Positions 24,025 to 32,389 of a stretch of 64,000 bases of DNA are shown here, one piece after another. The notes beneath the pieces were generated by a model. That model saw only the letters and a program-made list of their open reading frames with translations. It was not told the origin of the DNA and made no database searches. The DNA is taken from positions 3,851 to 67,850 of the forward strand of contig CALFER010000047.1 of the NCBI GenBank assembly GCA_937951895.1. The letters are read 5' to 3'. The position numbers were made by a program, and so were the translations under genes. Position 1 is the first letter of the stretch. The number at the start of each line of letters is the position of its first letter. Source of the DNA: an uncultured bacterium (GTDB lineage: Bacteria > CSSED10-310 > CALFER01).

Positions 24025-25365
24025 ATGTTCGAGAATTTATCCGACCGGCTCCAGGCGGTTTTCAAGAAACTCAAGGGCCAGGCGAAACTGACGGAAAGCA
24101 ACATCCAGGACGCGATGCGGGAAGTCCGCATGGCGCTGCTCGAAGCGGATGTCAACTTCCGCGTCGTCAAAAAATTCATCAACCAGGTCCAGGCGCGGGC
24201 AATCGGTCAGGATGTCATGCGGAGTCTGACTCCGGGGCAGATGGTCATCAAGATCGTTCACGATGAACTGATTCAGCTCATGGGCAGTCAGTACTCTGCC
24301 CTGAACCGTGCGCCGTCGCCACCGACCGCTTATATGCTCGTGGGTCTTCAGGGTTCCGGCAAGACAACCTCCTGTGCGAAACTCGCGAAGACGATCCGAA
24401 AGGACAATCGCAAAACGCTGCTGGTCGCCGCGGATATTTACCGGCCGGCCGCCATCGACCAGCTCAAGACCCTGGGACAACAGATCCAGGTCGAAGTATT
24501 CGCGCCAGGACCGGATTATGATCCGGTTGACATCTGCACCCAGGGGATTGCGCATGCCGGAATGAACAATTTCGACACGGTCATTCTGGACACAGCCGGA
24601 CGGCTGCATATCGATCAGGCTCTGATGGAGGAACTCCAGCAGATCAAATCGAGCGTCAAGCCGGCGGAAATTCTGCTCGTGGCGGACGCCATGACCGGTC
24701 AGGATGCGGTCAATATCGCGGAATCATTCAACCGTGATCTGGACATCACAGGCGTGATCCTGACGAAGATGGACGGTGACGCGCGCGGCGGAGCTGCACT
24801 GTCGATCCGATCGGTGACCGGCAAACCGATCAAGTTGATCGGAATGGGTGAAAAACTCGATCCGCTGGAACCGTTTCATCCCTCACGGATGGCATCCCGG
24901 ATTCTGGGCATGGGAGATGTTCTGACCTTGATCGAGAAGGCGGAATCCGCCTTTTCGGATGAGCAGCGCCGCGCCATGCAGGACAAGCTTCTCGACAACT
25001 CGTTCACGTTGAACGACTTCAAAGAGCAGCTTCTGCAGATCCGTAAACTCGGCTCCCTTGAAAGCCTCCTCCAGATGATCCCGGGCATGGGTAATCTGAC
25101 AAAAATGGAGGGCGCGGTCCCCTCCGAAAAAGAGCTCAAGCGAGTGGAGGCGATCATCAATTCCATGACTCCGGATGAGCGTGAGAATTATCGGATCATC
25201 AGCACGAGCCGGAGGAGACGGATTGCTGCCGGGAGCGGCACGACACTGGTGGATGTCAATCGTCTGCTGAAGGAATTCGAGCAGACCCGGCATATGATGA
25301 AGAATTTCAAAAAGGCCGGAAAACTCGGAAAAATGTTCGGACGCACTAGACCAACTGGACGATAA
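24025..25365 (+). CDS. ffh: Signal recognition particle protein Ffh
   Basis: 446 residues; ATG at 24025 with GAGGG nine bases upstream. It binds 4.5S RNA and signal sequences emerging from the ribosome and delivers them to FtsY at the membrane. The N domain covers ~1-95. The G domain has GLQGSGKTTSCAKLA (~106-120), DTAGRLH and TKMDGDARGGAAL. The M domain (~300-430) includes IPGMGNLTKMEGAVPSE, ISTSRRRRIAAGSG and a methionine-bearing tail. Its receptor FtsY is encoded at the right end of the window. First gene of the conserved ffh-rpsP-khpA-rimM-trmD-rplS-rnhB cluster. Confidence 0.97.
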   Translation: MFENLSDRLQAVFKKLKGQAKLTESNIQDAMREVRMALLEADVNFRVVKKFINQVQARAIGQDVMRSLTPGQMVIKIVHDELIQLMGSQYSALNRAPSPPTAYMLVGLQGSGKTTSCAKLAKTIRKDNRKTLLVAADIYRPAAIDQLKTLGQQIQVEVFAPGPDYDPVDICTQGIAHAGMNNFDTVILDTAGRLHIDQALMEELQQIKSSVKPAEILLVADAMTGQDAVNIAESFNRDLDITGVILTKMDGDARGGAALSIRSVTGKPIKLIGMGEKLDPLEPFHPSRMASRILGMGDVLTLIEKAESAFSDEQRRAMQDKLLDNSFTLNDFKEQLLQIRKLGSLESLLQMIPGMGNLTKMEGAVPSEKELKRVEAIINSMTPDERENYRIISTSRRRRIAAGSGTTLVDVNRLLKEFEQTRHMMKNFKKAGKLGKMFGRTRPTGR

Positions 25366-25405
25366 AGATTGGATCGATGGAACTCATATAATCAAGGAGG
25401 AACGA

Positions 25406-25660
25406 ATGGCTCTGAAGATCAAACTGAAAAGAATGGGATCAAAAAAGAATGCATATTATCGCGTGATCGTGGCTGAATCACGGTCGGCGCGTGACGGCAA
25501 TGTCATTGACCTGCTCGGCACCTACGACCCGCATGAAAATCCCCCGAAAGTCACGGTCGACACGGCAAAGCTGGAATCATGGCTGAAAAAAGGCGCGAGA
25601 CCGACTGAAAAGGTCGAATCGATCGTTAAAAAAGCGCTGAAATCAACGCCCGCATCATAA
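25406..25660 (+). CDS. rpsP: 30S ribosomal protein bS16
   Basis: 84 residues, normal length. The start at 25406 follows AAGGAGGAACGA. LKIKLKRMGSKKNAYYRVIV and the following SRSARDGNVIDLLGTYDP are the bS16 signature, and the C-terminal helix KLESWLKKGARPTEKV is present. bS16 stabilises the 5' domain of 16S rRNA in the small subunit. It is placed between ffh and khpA as in many bacteria. Confidence 0.97.
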   Translation: MALKIKLKRMGSKKNAYYRVIVAESRSARDGNVIDLLGTYDPHENPPKVTVDTAKLESWLKKGARPTEKVESIVKKALKSTPAS

Positions 25661-25696
25661 CGCTCCAACCGTCGACCCCACGATCAGGTTCTGCCG

Positions 25697-25948
25697 ATGA
25701 AAGATCTCGTGTATTATATCGCACAGGAACTGCTGGAGTATCCCGAAGAGATTCAGATCAACGAGATTGCCGGACATCAAACGACGATCCTCGAACTGAA
25801 GGTCCATCCCGAGGATCTGGGGAAGATTATCGGTCGCCAGGGACGGACGGCGAAGGCATTGCGCACGATCATCAATGCCGCCGCGATGAAGAAGGAGAAA
25901 CGGGTGTTGCTTGAGATCATCGAGACCGGTACCGGTGAGAATGTCTGA
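25697..25948 (+). CDS. khpA: KhpA, KH-domain RNA-binding protein
   Basis: 83 residues. A single type-II KH domain with the RNA-gripping GxxG loop in LGKIIGRQGRTAKALRTI (~39-56). KhpA acts with KhpB in RNA binding and cell-size control in Gram-positives, and it is almost always found between rpsP and rimM, as here. It overlaps rimM by eight bases. Translation is probably coupled to its neighbours because its own ribosome-binding site is weak. Confidence 0.93.
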   Translation: MKDLVYYIAQELLEYPEEIQINEIAGHQTTILELKVHPEDLGKIIGRQGRTAKALRTIINAAAMKKEKRVLLEIIETGTGENV

Positions 25949-26492
25949 ATTGCGGATTCCGGATTCCCTGATTGAAATTGCCCGATTGCACAAGCCCTTC
26001 GGGATTGCGGGCTGGATCCGTGTCTCGATGACCAGCGATGACCCGGATCGCTTGAAGGATATCGAGTCCGTGACCATTGTGCGCGCCAATCGTATTCTCG
26101 GAACGTACCGGATCGCGCAGAAGCGTGTTTCGGGGGAATCGATGTATATACGATTTGAGACCATCGAGTCCCGCGAGACCGCAGCAGCTCTGACAGGCGG
26201 ATATCTGTGCATACCGGAGTCATCCGCCCGGAAACTCGATCCCGACGAGTATTTTCAGCATGAGATCGTCGGGATGGAGGTGTTGACGGTTGCGGGAAAT
26301 CGTGTCGGTCTGATCGAATCGATCTGGGACATCGGGCCGCACGATGTCTTCTGTGTGCGCCGTGATGACGGCAGCGAAGCGCTGATCCCGGCTGTTCGTG
26401 ATACAGTCAGAAAAGTCGATCTGAAGCAGAAACAACTCCTCATCGATCCGCCTGAGGGATTGCTCGACAGCGATACGCGCGATGCAGTTTGA
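25941..26492 (+). CDS. rimM: Ribosome maturation factor RimM
   Basis: 183 residues from the ATG at 25941 (GGTGAGA upstream, overlapping khpA). The N-terminal domain begins IEIARLHKPFGIAGWIRV, the RimM start motif. The PRC-barrel half includes YFQHEIVGMEVLTVAGNRVG, then DVFCVRRDDGSEALIPAV. RimM binds uS19 and helps assemble the 30S head. It overlaps trmD by eleven bases. Confidence 0.95.
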   Translation: MSELRIPDSLIEIARLHKPFGIAGWIRVSMTSDDPDRLKDIESVTIVRANRILGTYRIAQKRVSGESMYIRFETIESRETAAALTGGYLCIPESSARKLDPDEYFQHEIVGMEVLTVAGNRVGLIESIWDIGPHDVFCVRRDDGSEALIPAVRDTVRKVDLKQKQLLIDPPEGLLDSDTRDAV

Positions 26493-27180
26493 TATCATCA
26501 CGATCTTTCCCGAGGTTTTTCCGGGACCGCTTGCAGTCGGAGTGGTCGGTAAGGCGATCCAATCCGGTCTGATCCGGGTTCTGAGTCATAACCTGCGCGA
26601 CCACGCGCACGACAGGCATCGGACCGTCGATGATTCGGCGTATGGCGGAGGTCCCGGGATGGTCATGAAACCCGAGCCGGTTTTTGAGTGCATCGAAGCA
26701 CTCAACCCCTCGAACGCCATGCGAATCCTTCTGAGCCCGCAGGGGGTACGATTCACGCAGCAACTCGCCGTCGACCTGCTGGGGCAACACCAGCGATTCA
26801 TCCTGATATGCGGGCGTTATGAAGGGGTGGATGAGCGGATACGCACACATGCCAGTGATCTGGACGTGTCCATCGGTGATTACGTTCTGGCGGGTGGAGA
26901 GTTGGCGGCCATGGTGATGATCGAGACCATGGCGCGGTTAGTACCGGGAGTTGTCGGTGATCAGGAGTCCGTCGAGACGGATTCGCTGGCGGAAAACTTA
27001 CTGAAGTATCCTCAGTACACGAGACCCAGCGTTTACCGCGGCCATGAAGTTCCATCCATCCTGTTGTCGGGCAATCATGAAGAAATCCGCGCATGGAGGC
27101 GTAGCGAGGCAATCCGAAGGACCAGAACGCAGCGACCTGATTTATTTGCTTGCAAAGACCCCCCCGATAATGATACATAG
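26482..27180 (+). CDS. trmD: tRNA (guanine-N1)-methyltransferase TrmD
   Basis: 232 residues. It methylates G37 of tRNAs carrying G36, using SAM, and prevents +1 frameshifting. The SPOUT trefoil-knot signatures are clear: MQFDIITIFPEVF at the start, DSAYGGGPGMVMKPEPV, ICGRYEGVDERI and SIGDYVLAGGELAAMVMIE. The last ~60 residues form the C-terminal tRNA-binding domain. It overlaps rimM by eleven bases and precedes rplS, the standard order. Confidence 0.97.
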   Translation: MQFDIITIFPEVFPGPLAVGVVGKAIQSGLIRVLSHNLRDHAHDRHRTVDDSAYGGGPGMVMKPEPVFECIEALNPSNAMRILLSPQGVRFTQQLAVDLLGQHQRFILICGRYEGVDERIRTHASDLDVSIGDYVLAGGELAAMVMIETMARLVPGVVGDQESVETDSLAENLLKYPQYTRPSVYRGHEVPSILLSGNHEEIRAWRRSEAIRRTRTQRPDLFACKDPPDNDT

Positions 27181-27187
27181 GCCGTTC

Positions 27188-27220
27188 GTGTCCGTTTTGT
27201 AATCCATGCGGTGCGGACAC
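27188..27220 (+). other. Hairpin in the rplS leader
   Basis: GTGTCCG (27188-27194) pairs with CGGACAC (27214-27220) around a 19-base loop, in the 71-bp gap between trmD and rplS. It might attenuate or autoregulate the L19 gene as leaders do in some bacteria. There is no T-tract after it, so it is not a terminator. Confidence 0.3.
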
Positions 27221-27251
27221 CCCGATGGTTGAATTTCAGTGAGAGGACTTT

Positions 27252-27602
27252 ATGAACCCATTAGTTGAGTTGAATTCGAAGAAAATGGCGCGGAAAGATG
27301 TGACCGAAGTGGAAGTCGGCGATCATTTGAAGGTCTGGACGATCATTTCGGAAGGCGACAAGGAACGCTTGCAACCATTTGAAGGGGATGTGATCCGCAT
27401 CCATCGCAACGGAATCTCGACGACCTTCACACTGCGCAAGATATCGTACGGAGTCGGCGTCGAACGCATCGTTCCCCTTTACTCGCCTTACCTCGCGCGC
27501 GTGGAAGTGCTTCGAAAAGGCCGTATCCGCAGGGCTCGCCTGTACTACCTCAGAAGTCTGGCCGGCAAGAACGCGAAAATCCAAGAAAAGCGCTTCAACT
27601 GA
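27252..27602 (+). CDS. rplS: 50S ribosomal protein bL19
   Basis: 116 residues; ATG at 27252 with GAGAGGAC upstream. The motifs VGDHLKVWTIISEGDKERLQ, FEGDVI.IHRNGISTTFTLRK and GVGVERIVPLYSP are characteristic of bL19, which lies at the 30S-50S interface. The basic C-terminus (KGRIRRARLYYLRSL) contacts rRNA. Confidence 0.97.
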   Translation: MNPLVELNSKKMARKDVTEVEVGDHLKVWTIISEGDKERLQPFEGDVIRIHRNGISTTFTLRKISYGVGVERIVPLYSPYLARVEVLRKGRIRRARLYYLRSLAGKNAKIQEKRFN

Positions 27603-27626
27603 TCGGTCCGCCCGGCAGTCAGATCT

Positions 27627-28265
27627 TTGTCTGCCCATTTTCAATACGAGCAGTTTCATTGGGACAGGGGCATCCGCTTTATTGCCGGAATCGATGAAGT
27701 CGGACGAGGGGCCTTGTGCGGCCCTGTTCTTGCGGCAGCCGTCATCCTGTCTCCGGATCTGGAACTTCCCGGAGTCGAAGATTCGAAGAAGTTGACCGCT
27801 TCGACTCGAGATGCATTGTTCATCGACATCATGTCATGCGCGGTTTCCGTAGGGATCGGATGTGCCTCGGCCAAAGAAATCGACACGATCAACATCCTCA
27901 ACGCCACGCGCCTTGCCATGCTCCGGGCCATCCGACGCCTGCGTGTCCGACCGGAGTTTCTCCTGATCGACGCCGTCCGGCTGGGAGAGTCCGGAATCCC
28001 CTTCCAGTCCATCATTCGCGGTGATGAACAATCCAGGTCGATTGCAGCAGCCAGTATTGTCGCCAAGGTGCTCCGTGACCGGGTTATGACTTGCTTCGCC
28101 CGGCATTACCCGGAGTACGATCTCGAACAGAACAAAGGGTATGGAACGCAGAAGCACCGCGATGCGTTGCAGAAAATCGGTCCGTGCAGGATCCATCGAA
28201 TCACATTCCGACCTGCTCGGCCGGTTCCCGGATTGTTCGATGATCCGTTTGTTCATTCCAACTGA
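27627..28265 (+). CDS. rnhB: Ribonuclease HII
   Basis: 212 residues. It cuts RNA in RNA-DNA hybrids and removes single ribonucleotides from DNA. IAGIDEVGRGALCGPVLAAA holds the first metal-binding Asp-Glu pair. LLIDAVRLG carries the next Asp. SIAAASIVAKVLRDRVM and YDLEQNKGYGTQKH complete the RNase HII core. The start is a TTG at 27627 with no strong ribosome-binding site; no better upstream start exists. It follows rplS by 24 bp. Confidence 0.93.
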   Translation: MSAHFQYEQFHWDRGIRFIAGIDEVGRGALCGPVLAAAVILSPDLELPGVEDSKKLTASTRDALFIDIMSCAVSVGIGCASAKEIDTINILNATRLAMLRAIRRLRVRPEFLLIDAVRLGESGIPFQSIIRGDEQSRSIAAASIVAKVLRDRVMTCFARHYPEYDLEQNKGYGTQKHRDALQKIGPCRIHRITFRPARPVPGLFDDPFVHSN

Positions 28266-28370
28266 GTTTCCTGAACATTTTTTTTGATTTTTCACGTCGA
28301 TTTGTGTTTAATGTGGAAAATTGGTTGAAATTCCACTTCAGAAGCACATTGTGTTTCAATAGGTGTTGAT

Positions 28371-28754
28371 GTGGGGCTGGATGAGAAGCATTTCGGGAAT
28401 CTGGGGGAATCTTTCGCTCGTGGATATCTCCAGAGGGAAGGATTCAACATCCATTTCGCTCCGTTTCGTTGCAGATCCGGTGAGATCGATATCATTGCTT
28501 CGGAAGGCGAAACACTCGTTTTCATCGAAGTAAAAACGCGGCGGTCCCTGCACTTCGGTTCACCCATCGAGGCAGTCAATGATGCGAAACAGCGTCAGAT
28601 TCTGAAGGTTGCCCGTTTTTTCATCGCGCGAATCCAATCCGTATCTTTCCGTTTTTGTCGTTTTGACGTCCTGGGAATCGTGCAGGGGCCAGCAGGCACT
28701 GAACCGGTCGTGACGCATATCCGGGACGCATTTCGGGACGAGTGCGGATTCTGA
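28371..28754 (+). CDS. yraN: YraN family (UPF0102) endonuclease-like protein
   Basis: 127 residues; GTG start at 28371 with AGGTG upstream. FGNLGESFARGYLQREGFNI and GEIDIIASEGETLVFIEVKTR place it in UPF0102; the D..ExK of the PD-(D/E)XK fold is intact. The family is common behind rnhB, as here. Its cellular substrate is not established; a role in DNA recombination or repair is usually assumed. Confidence 0.9.
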   Translation: MGLDEKHFGNLGESFARGYLQREGFNIHFAPFRCRSGEIDIIASEGETLVFIEVKTRRSLHFGSPIEAVNDAKQRQILKVARFFIARIQSVSFRFCRFDVLGIVQGPAGTEPVVTHIRDAFRDECGF

Positions 28755-28897
28755 ATGGAAGGAGGTGGGGATGGGATGAGATGACACAGGTGTGAAGGGG
28801 TATGACAGGGTGCCCGGAATGGATCATTTTCCGGATGGCGCTCGCAAATGAACACAACAGAATCTGTATTGAAACGGCTCAAGTGAGGAACCTGGTC

Positions 28898-29449
28898 ATG
28901 TTGAAGAAATGTGCTTTGGTTATTGGCCACAAACGGACCTCTCCCGGAAATCGCAATCATCTCTGGTCGGTCTCCGAGTTCAATTTCAATGATGAACTTG
29001 CCCGACGCGTCGCGACGATTCCCAAGCTGACGTTGGTTCAGAGGGTTTATCGGCGGACGTTCGAAATGCTGCCGCGGGATGTGAACCGACTGAGACCGGA
29101 TTTTGTCGTCAGTCTGCACTGCAACGCGTTCGATCAGAACGAATCAGGAACGGAGGTGTTGTACTACCACAAATCCAGGATGGGGCGGAGGATCGCCGAG
29201 ATCATGCAGCATTACATCGTGGAGTGTCTGAATCTTCCGAATCGGGGACTGCGACCGACGGATGCGGAGGACCGGTGCGGGTATCTGCTGCGGTATTCGG
29301 AAGCGCCGGCTATCGTGGTGGAACCTTTTTTCATCGACAATGATGATGACTGCCGGATTGCCATTGAAATGAAAGACGGGTTGGTACGAGCGTACAGCCG
29401 GGCGCTCGATGACATCACCCAGATGCTCTACGATTTGGACCGTCAATGA
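28898..29449 (+). CDS. N-acetylmuramoyl-L-alanine amidase (Amidase_3), apparently without signal peptide
   Basis: 183 residues from the ATG at 28898, chosen for GAGGAA about nine bases upstream; an upstream extension to 28802 is less protein-like. The zinc-site order of Amidase_3 is present: VIGHK near residue 8, SEFNFND near 27, SLHCNA near 76 and VVEPFFIDN near 145. The enzyme cleaves the bond between muramic acid and the peptide stem. No signal peptide or targeting domain is visible, as in phage-type endolysins or spore-related amidases, so how it reaches the wall is unclear. It lies alone between yraN and the tRNA cluster. Confidence 0.8.
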   Translation: MLKKCALVIGHKRTSPGNRNHLWSVSEFNFNDELARRVATIPKLTLVQRVYRRTFEMLPRDVNRLRPDFVVSLHCNAFDQNESGTEVLYYHKSRMGRRIAEIMQHYIVECLNLPNRGLRPTDAEDRCGYLLRYSEAPAIVVEPFFIDNDDDCRIAIEMKDGLVRAYSRALDDITQMLYDLDRQ

Positions 29450-29467
29450 TCCGCAGATAATTTCCGC

Positions 29468-29496
29468 TTGACATCGATAGGCAGAGTTGTTAGATT
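29468..29496 (+). promoter_or_regulatory. Strong sigma-70 promoter for the tRNA Gly-Cys-Leu cluster
   Basis: TTGACA (29468-29473), exactly 17 bp, TAGATT (29491-29496). The start would be near 29503, seven bases before the first tRNA, as expected for a stable-RNA operon. Confidence 0.75.
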
Positions 29497-29509
29497 CCGC
29501 CTGTGTCCG

Positions 29510-29582
29510 GCGGGAATAGCTCAGCTGGTAGAGCTCTACCTTGCCAAGGTAGCTGTCGCGGGTTCGAATCCCGTTTCCCGCT
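29510..29582 (+). tRNA. tRNA-Gly (anticodon GCC)
   Basis: Acceptor GCGGGAA pairs with TTCCCGC. The anticodon arm CTACC-TTGCCAA-GGTAG gives GCC. The T-arm is CGGG-TTCGAAT-CCCG. CCA is not encoded. Confidence 0.96.
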
Positions 29583-29594
29583 TATTCTTTTTTT

Positions 29595-29667
<73 letters not shown>

Positions 29668-29684
29668 TTTTTTTATCCCCTCAG

Positions 29685-29770
29685 GCCGGAATGGCGGAAT
29701 TGGCAGACGCAAGGGACTTAAAATCCCTCGGTCCACACGGACTGTCCGGGTTCGATTCCCGGTTCCGGCA
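29685..29770 (+). tRNA. tRNA-Leu (anticodon TAA)
   Basis: 86 bases with the long variable arm of a class II tRNA. Acceptor GCCGGAA pairs with TTCCGGC. The anticodon arm AGGGA-CTTAAAA-TCCCT gives TAA. Third gene of the cluster. Confidence 0.96.
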
Positions 29771-29809
29771 TCTTCTTCGAAGTAACCACAATCCCCTCAG
29801 GAGGATCTC

Positions 29810-31498
29810 ATGCATAGACTGGTCGAGTGTGTCCCGAACTTCAGTGAAGGTCGAGATAAAAGGATTCTGGATTCCATTGCGGATGCAATTCGGACTGTCG
29901 ACGGCGTCGAATTGCTGAACATCGATCCGGGAGCGGATACGCATCGCACCGTTTTCACGTTCGTCGGAGCCCCCGAGAGCATTCTCGAAGCAGCCTTCCA
30001 GGCCATTGCGACCGCCACTCGGCTGATCGACATGACCCGTCACACAGGCGCACACCCCCGCCTCGGCGCTACCGATGTCTGTCCTTTCGTGCCGGTCTCC
30101 GGGGTGACGATGGATGAGTGTGTCGAGCTGTCGCGAAAATTGGGGGAACGCGTTGGATCCGAACTGGGTATTCCGGTTTTTCTGTATGAATATGCGGCAT
30201 CCTCTCCTGAACGAAAAAACCTGGCAACGATCCGTGAGGGGGAGTATGAGGGATTGGCCGCAAAGATCGTGTCACCGGAATGGAAACCCGATTTCGGTCC
30301 CGCAGTCTTCAATCCCAGAAGCGGCGCAACCGTGATCGGCGCTCGGAAATTCCTCATCGCCTACAACATCAATCTCAATACCCGTAACCGAAAACTCGCA
30401 CACCAGATCGCTCTCGATATTCGGGAACGCGGTCGATTCATCCGGGATGCCGACGGGAAATTCGTCCTGGATGAGACCGGCCAGAAGGTCTCCAAACCGG
30501 GATTACTCAAGGAATGCAAAGCCGTGGGATGGTTCATCGAAACGTATGACAAGGCTCAGGTGTCCATCAATCTGACCGATTTCGAGAAGACGCCGCCTCA
30601 TGAGGCTTTCGATACCTGTGTCGAAGTTGCGCAGGGATATGGGGTGCGAGTTACAGGAAGCGAGATCGTGGGGCTTATTCCGCTGGAAGCGCTTCGGATG
30701 GCGGGACACCATTATCTGAAACAACAGGGCCAATCCTCGGGCGTTCCCGAACGGATGCTCGTTGCAACCGCCATCCAATCACTCGGACTCGCAGAGTTAT
30801 CACCATTCATCCCCGAAGAACGGATTATTGAATACCGGGTCGCAGGCAAACAGAAAAAACTCGTGGACCTGACCTGTAAATCATTTGCGGATGAGTTATC
30901 GACGGATTCTCCTGCTCCGGGAGGAGGATCGGTTGCGGCGTTGTGCGGAGCTCTGGCATCCGCCCTGGCTGCCATGGTCGGAAACCTGACGATCGGAAAA
31001 AAAGGATATCTGGATGTCACAGATCGGATGATGCGGGTCGCGGAGCACGGTCAATCGCTCAAAGATTCATTTATCGCGGATGTCGACCGGGACACCGATG
31101 CGTTCAACAATCTCATGTCATGCTTTTCGATGCCCAAAAAGACCCCGGAACAGAAGGAATCGCGTCAGAATGCCATTCAGGAGGCAACCAAACAGGCAAC
31201 GTTGATTCCTCTCGGCGTTCTGGAACGCTCCATCCCCGTCCTCGATCTCGCTATGGAAGTTGCCCGTCACGGTAACCAGAATTCGCTTTCGGACTCAGGC
31301 GTGTCAATTCTCGCGGCAAGCACTGCGGGCGAAGGCGCATTCCTGAACGTCCGTATCAATCTCAGATCCATCACCGACTCCGAATTCACGAAAACCGTGA
31401 CCGAGCGCTCTGAATGGCTGCTGAAAACGTTGCGAGCAAAGGTTGCCGAAGGACTGAGTGAAGTCCACGATCGCCTCGGAATCCACCTGGTATCCTGA
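29810..31498 (+). CDS. ftcD: Bifunctional glutamate formiminotransferase / formiminotetrahydrofolate cyclodeaminase
   Basis: 562 residues; ATG at 29810 with AGGAGG five bases upstream. The N-terminal ~325 residues are the formiminotransferase: LVECVPNFSEGRD, DMTRHTGAHPRLGATDVCPF, and the C-subdomain GSEIVGLIPLEAL. After a short linker the cyclodeaminase (~350-560) begins SFADELSTDSPAPGGGSVAAL. The fused enzyme moves the formimino group from formiminoglutamate to tetrahydrofolate and releases ammonia, the last step of one histidine-degradation route. No hutH, hutU or hutI is in the window. The gene stands alone behind the tRNA cluster. Confidence 0.93.
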   Translation: MHRLVECVPNFSEGRDKRILDSIADAIRTVDGVELLNIDPGADTHRTVFTFVGAPESILEAAFQAIATATRLIDMTRHTGAHPRLGATDVCPFVPVSGVTMDECVELSRKLGERVGSELGIPVFLYEYAASSPERKNLATIREGEYEGLAAKIVSPEWKPDFGPAVFNPRSGATVIGARKFLIAYNINLNTRNRKLAHQIALDIRERGRFIRDADGKFVLDETGQKVSKPGLLKECKAVGWFIETYDKAQVSINLTDFEKTPPHEAFDTCVEVAQGYGVRVTGSEIVGLIPLEALRMAGHHYLKQQGQSSGVPERMLVATAIQSLGLAELSPFIPEERIIEYRVAGKQKKLVDLTCKSFADELSTDSPAPGGGSVAALCGALASALAAMVGNLTIGKKGYLDVTDRMMRVAEHGQSLKDSFIADVDRDTDAFNNLMSCFSMPKKTPEQKESRQNAIQEATKQATLIPLGVLERSIPVLDLAMEVARHGNQNSLSDSGVSILAASTAGEGAFLNVRINLRSITDSEFTKTVTERSEWLLKTLRAKVAEGLSEVHDRLGIHLVS

Positions 31499-31525
31499 TA
31501 CTGTCCCGGAGACTGTCCTGAACCG

Positions 31526-31554
31526 ATGACACGCGATGCACCCATCGATGTCAT
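31526..31554 (+). promoter_or_regulatory. Imperfect inverted repeat, candidate enhancer site
   Basis: ATGACA-cg-CGATG, a CACC centre, then CATCG-a-TGTCAT. It is centred about 95 bp upstream of the start predicted for the sigma-54 promoter that follows, where enhancer-binding proteins usually bind. There is no T-tract, so it is unlikely to be the ftcD terminator. Confidence 0.35.
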
Positions 31555-31607
31555 GAAATCGCAGCCCGAAAACTATAATATCTTGTAAATACAGTGTTTT
31601 ATACATA

Positions 31608-31623
31608 TGGCACGACGATTGCT
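31608..31623 (+). promoter_or_regulatory. Sigma-54 (-24/-12) promoter for the outer-membrane barrel gene
   Basis: TGGCACGACGATTGCT matches the RpoN consensus: TGGCACG, four bases, TTGCT, with GG and GC ten bases apart. The start would be near 31634, leaving a ~32-base leader with GGAAGGAGG before the ATG at 31666. Confidence 0.75.
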
Positions 31624-31665
31624 ATCTGTGTTTGCAGTCAGTCGAAACGACTGGAAGGAGGCACC

Positions 31666-32304
31666 ATGAAAACACAGATCAGTCTGACAGTCACTTTGAT
31701 AACCGGCCTGATGATCGTCGCGCCGGCCCTGGCCTGGGAACGCGGCCGCGTGGAAATCTCACCGTATGTCGCATATGCGCTGGGTGGGTCATTCGATGAT
31801 TTTTACAGCTACAATGGAAACGAGTACTACGGCAACGTCGATCTCGATGACGGCACTCAACTCGGAGTCCGCATGGGGATCGGTGTCGCACGCGGAATCG
31901 GGATCGAATTCCAGGCGGCCTATATGCCGACTGCGTTTTATGCGGACCGTGACGAGAGTTTCTTCGGGGGGAGCAGCCGCAAAATCACAGATGTGGATCT
32001 GACGATTTTCCAGGGCAGCCTGATGATCGACATGGCCCGGGGACCGGTGATTCCGTATATGGGAATGGGAATCGGATCCACGACATTCAACATGGATCAC
32101 GGCGATGACTCGACACGGTTCACCGCAAGTCTGGCCGGAGGATTCAAGTTCCGAATCAACAGCCACCTGTCGTTCAGAACGGAAATCCGGGGATATGGAA
32201 TCTGGATCGACGAGGGTAACAATTGCTACGATGATTACGACTGCGACGACGATCAATATCTGCGAATTCTCGAATCATCGTTCGGATTGTCCGTGAAAAT
32301 CTGA
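31666..32304 (+). CDS. Outer-membrane beta-barrel protein (OmpA/OmpW-type, 8-stranded)
   Basis: 212 residues; ATG at 31666 with AAGGAGGCACC upstream. A signal peptide covers ~1-23 (cleavage after ALA). The remainder alternates polar and hydrophobic residues in strands separated by Asp/Asn/Gly loops: GRVEISPYVAYALGG, GTQLGVRMGIGVARGIGIEFQ, VIPYMGMGIGSTTFNM, TASLAGGFKFRINSHLSFRTEIRGY. It ends LESSFGLSVKI, a beta-signal-like strand. The acidic loops (NCYDDYDCDDDQY) may bind cations. There is no peptidoglycan-binding OmpA domain. Sigma-54-type promoter upstream and a strong terminator downstream make it a single-gene transcript. Confidence 0.85.
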   Translation: MKTQISLTVTLITGLMIVAPALAWERGRVEISPYVAYALGGSFDDFYSYNGNEYYGNVDLDDGTQLGVRMGIGVARGIGIEFQAAYMPTAFYADRDESFFGGSSRKITDVDLTIFQGSLMIDMARGPVIPYMGMGIGSTTFNMDHGDDSTRFTASLAGGFKFRINSHLSFRTEIRGYGIWIDEGNNCYDDYDCDDDQYLRILESSFGLSVKI

Positions 32305-32344
32305 CGCCGTCCATTCCCTGTTGACCGTTCTTTCTGATACAGTC

Positions 32345-32378
32345 GGGAGATATCCGCAACGGATATCTCCCGTTGTTT
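32345..32378 (+). terminator. Rho-independent terminator after the barrel gene
   Basis: CGGGAGATATCC (32345-32356) and GGATATCTCCCG (32362-32373) form a perfect 12-bp stem with a five-base loop, followed by TTGTTT. It ends the barrel transcript 41 bp after its stop and sits just ahead of rarA. Confidence 0.7.
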
Positions 32379-32389
32379 ACAGGCTCAAT

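Noticed and set aside
25387..25392. TATAAT before rpsP as a promoter
   Set aside because: No -35 at a usable distance, and the start point would remove the AAGGAGG ribosome-binding site.
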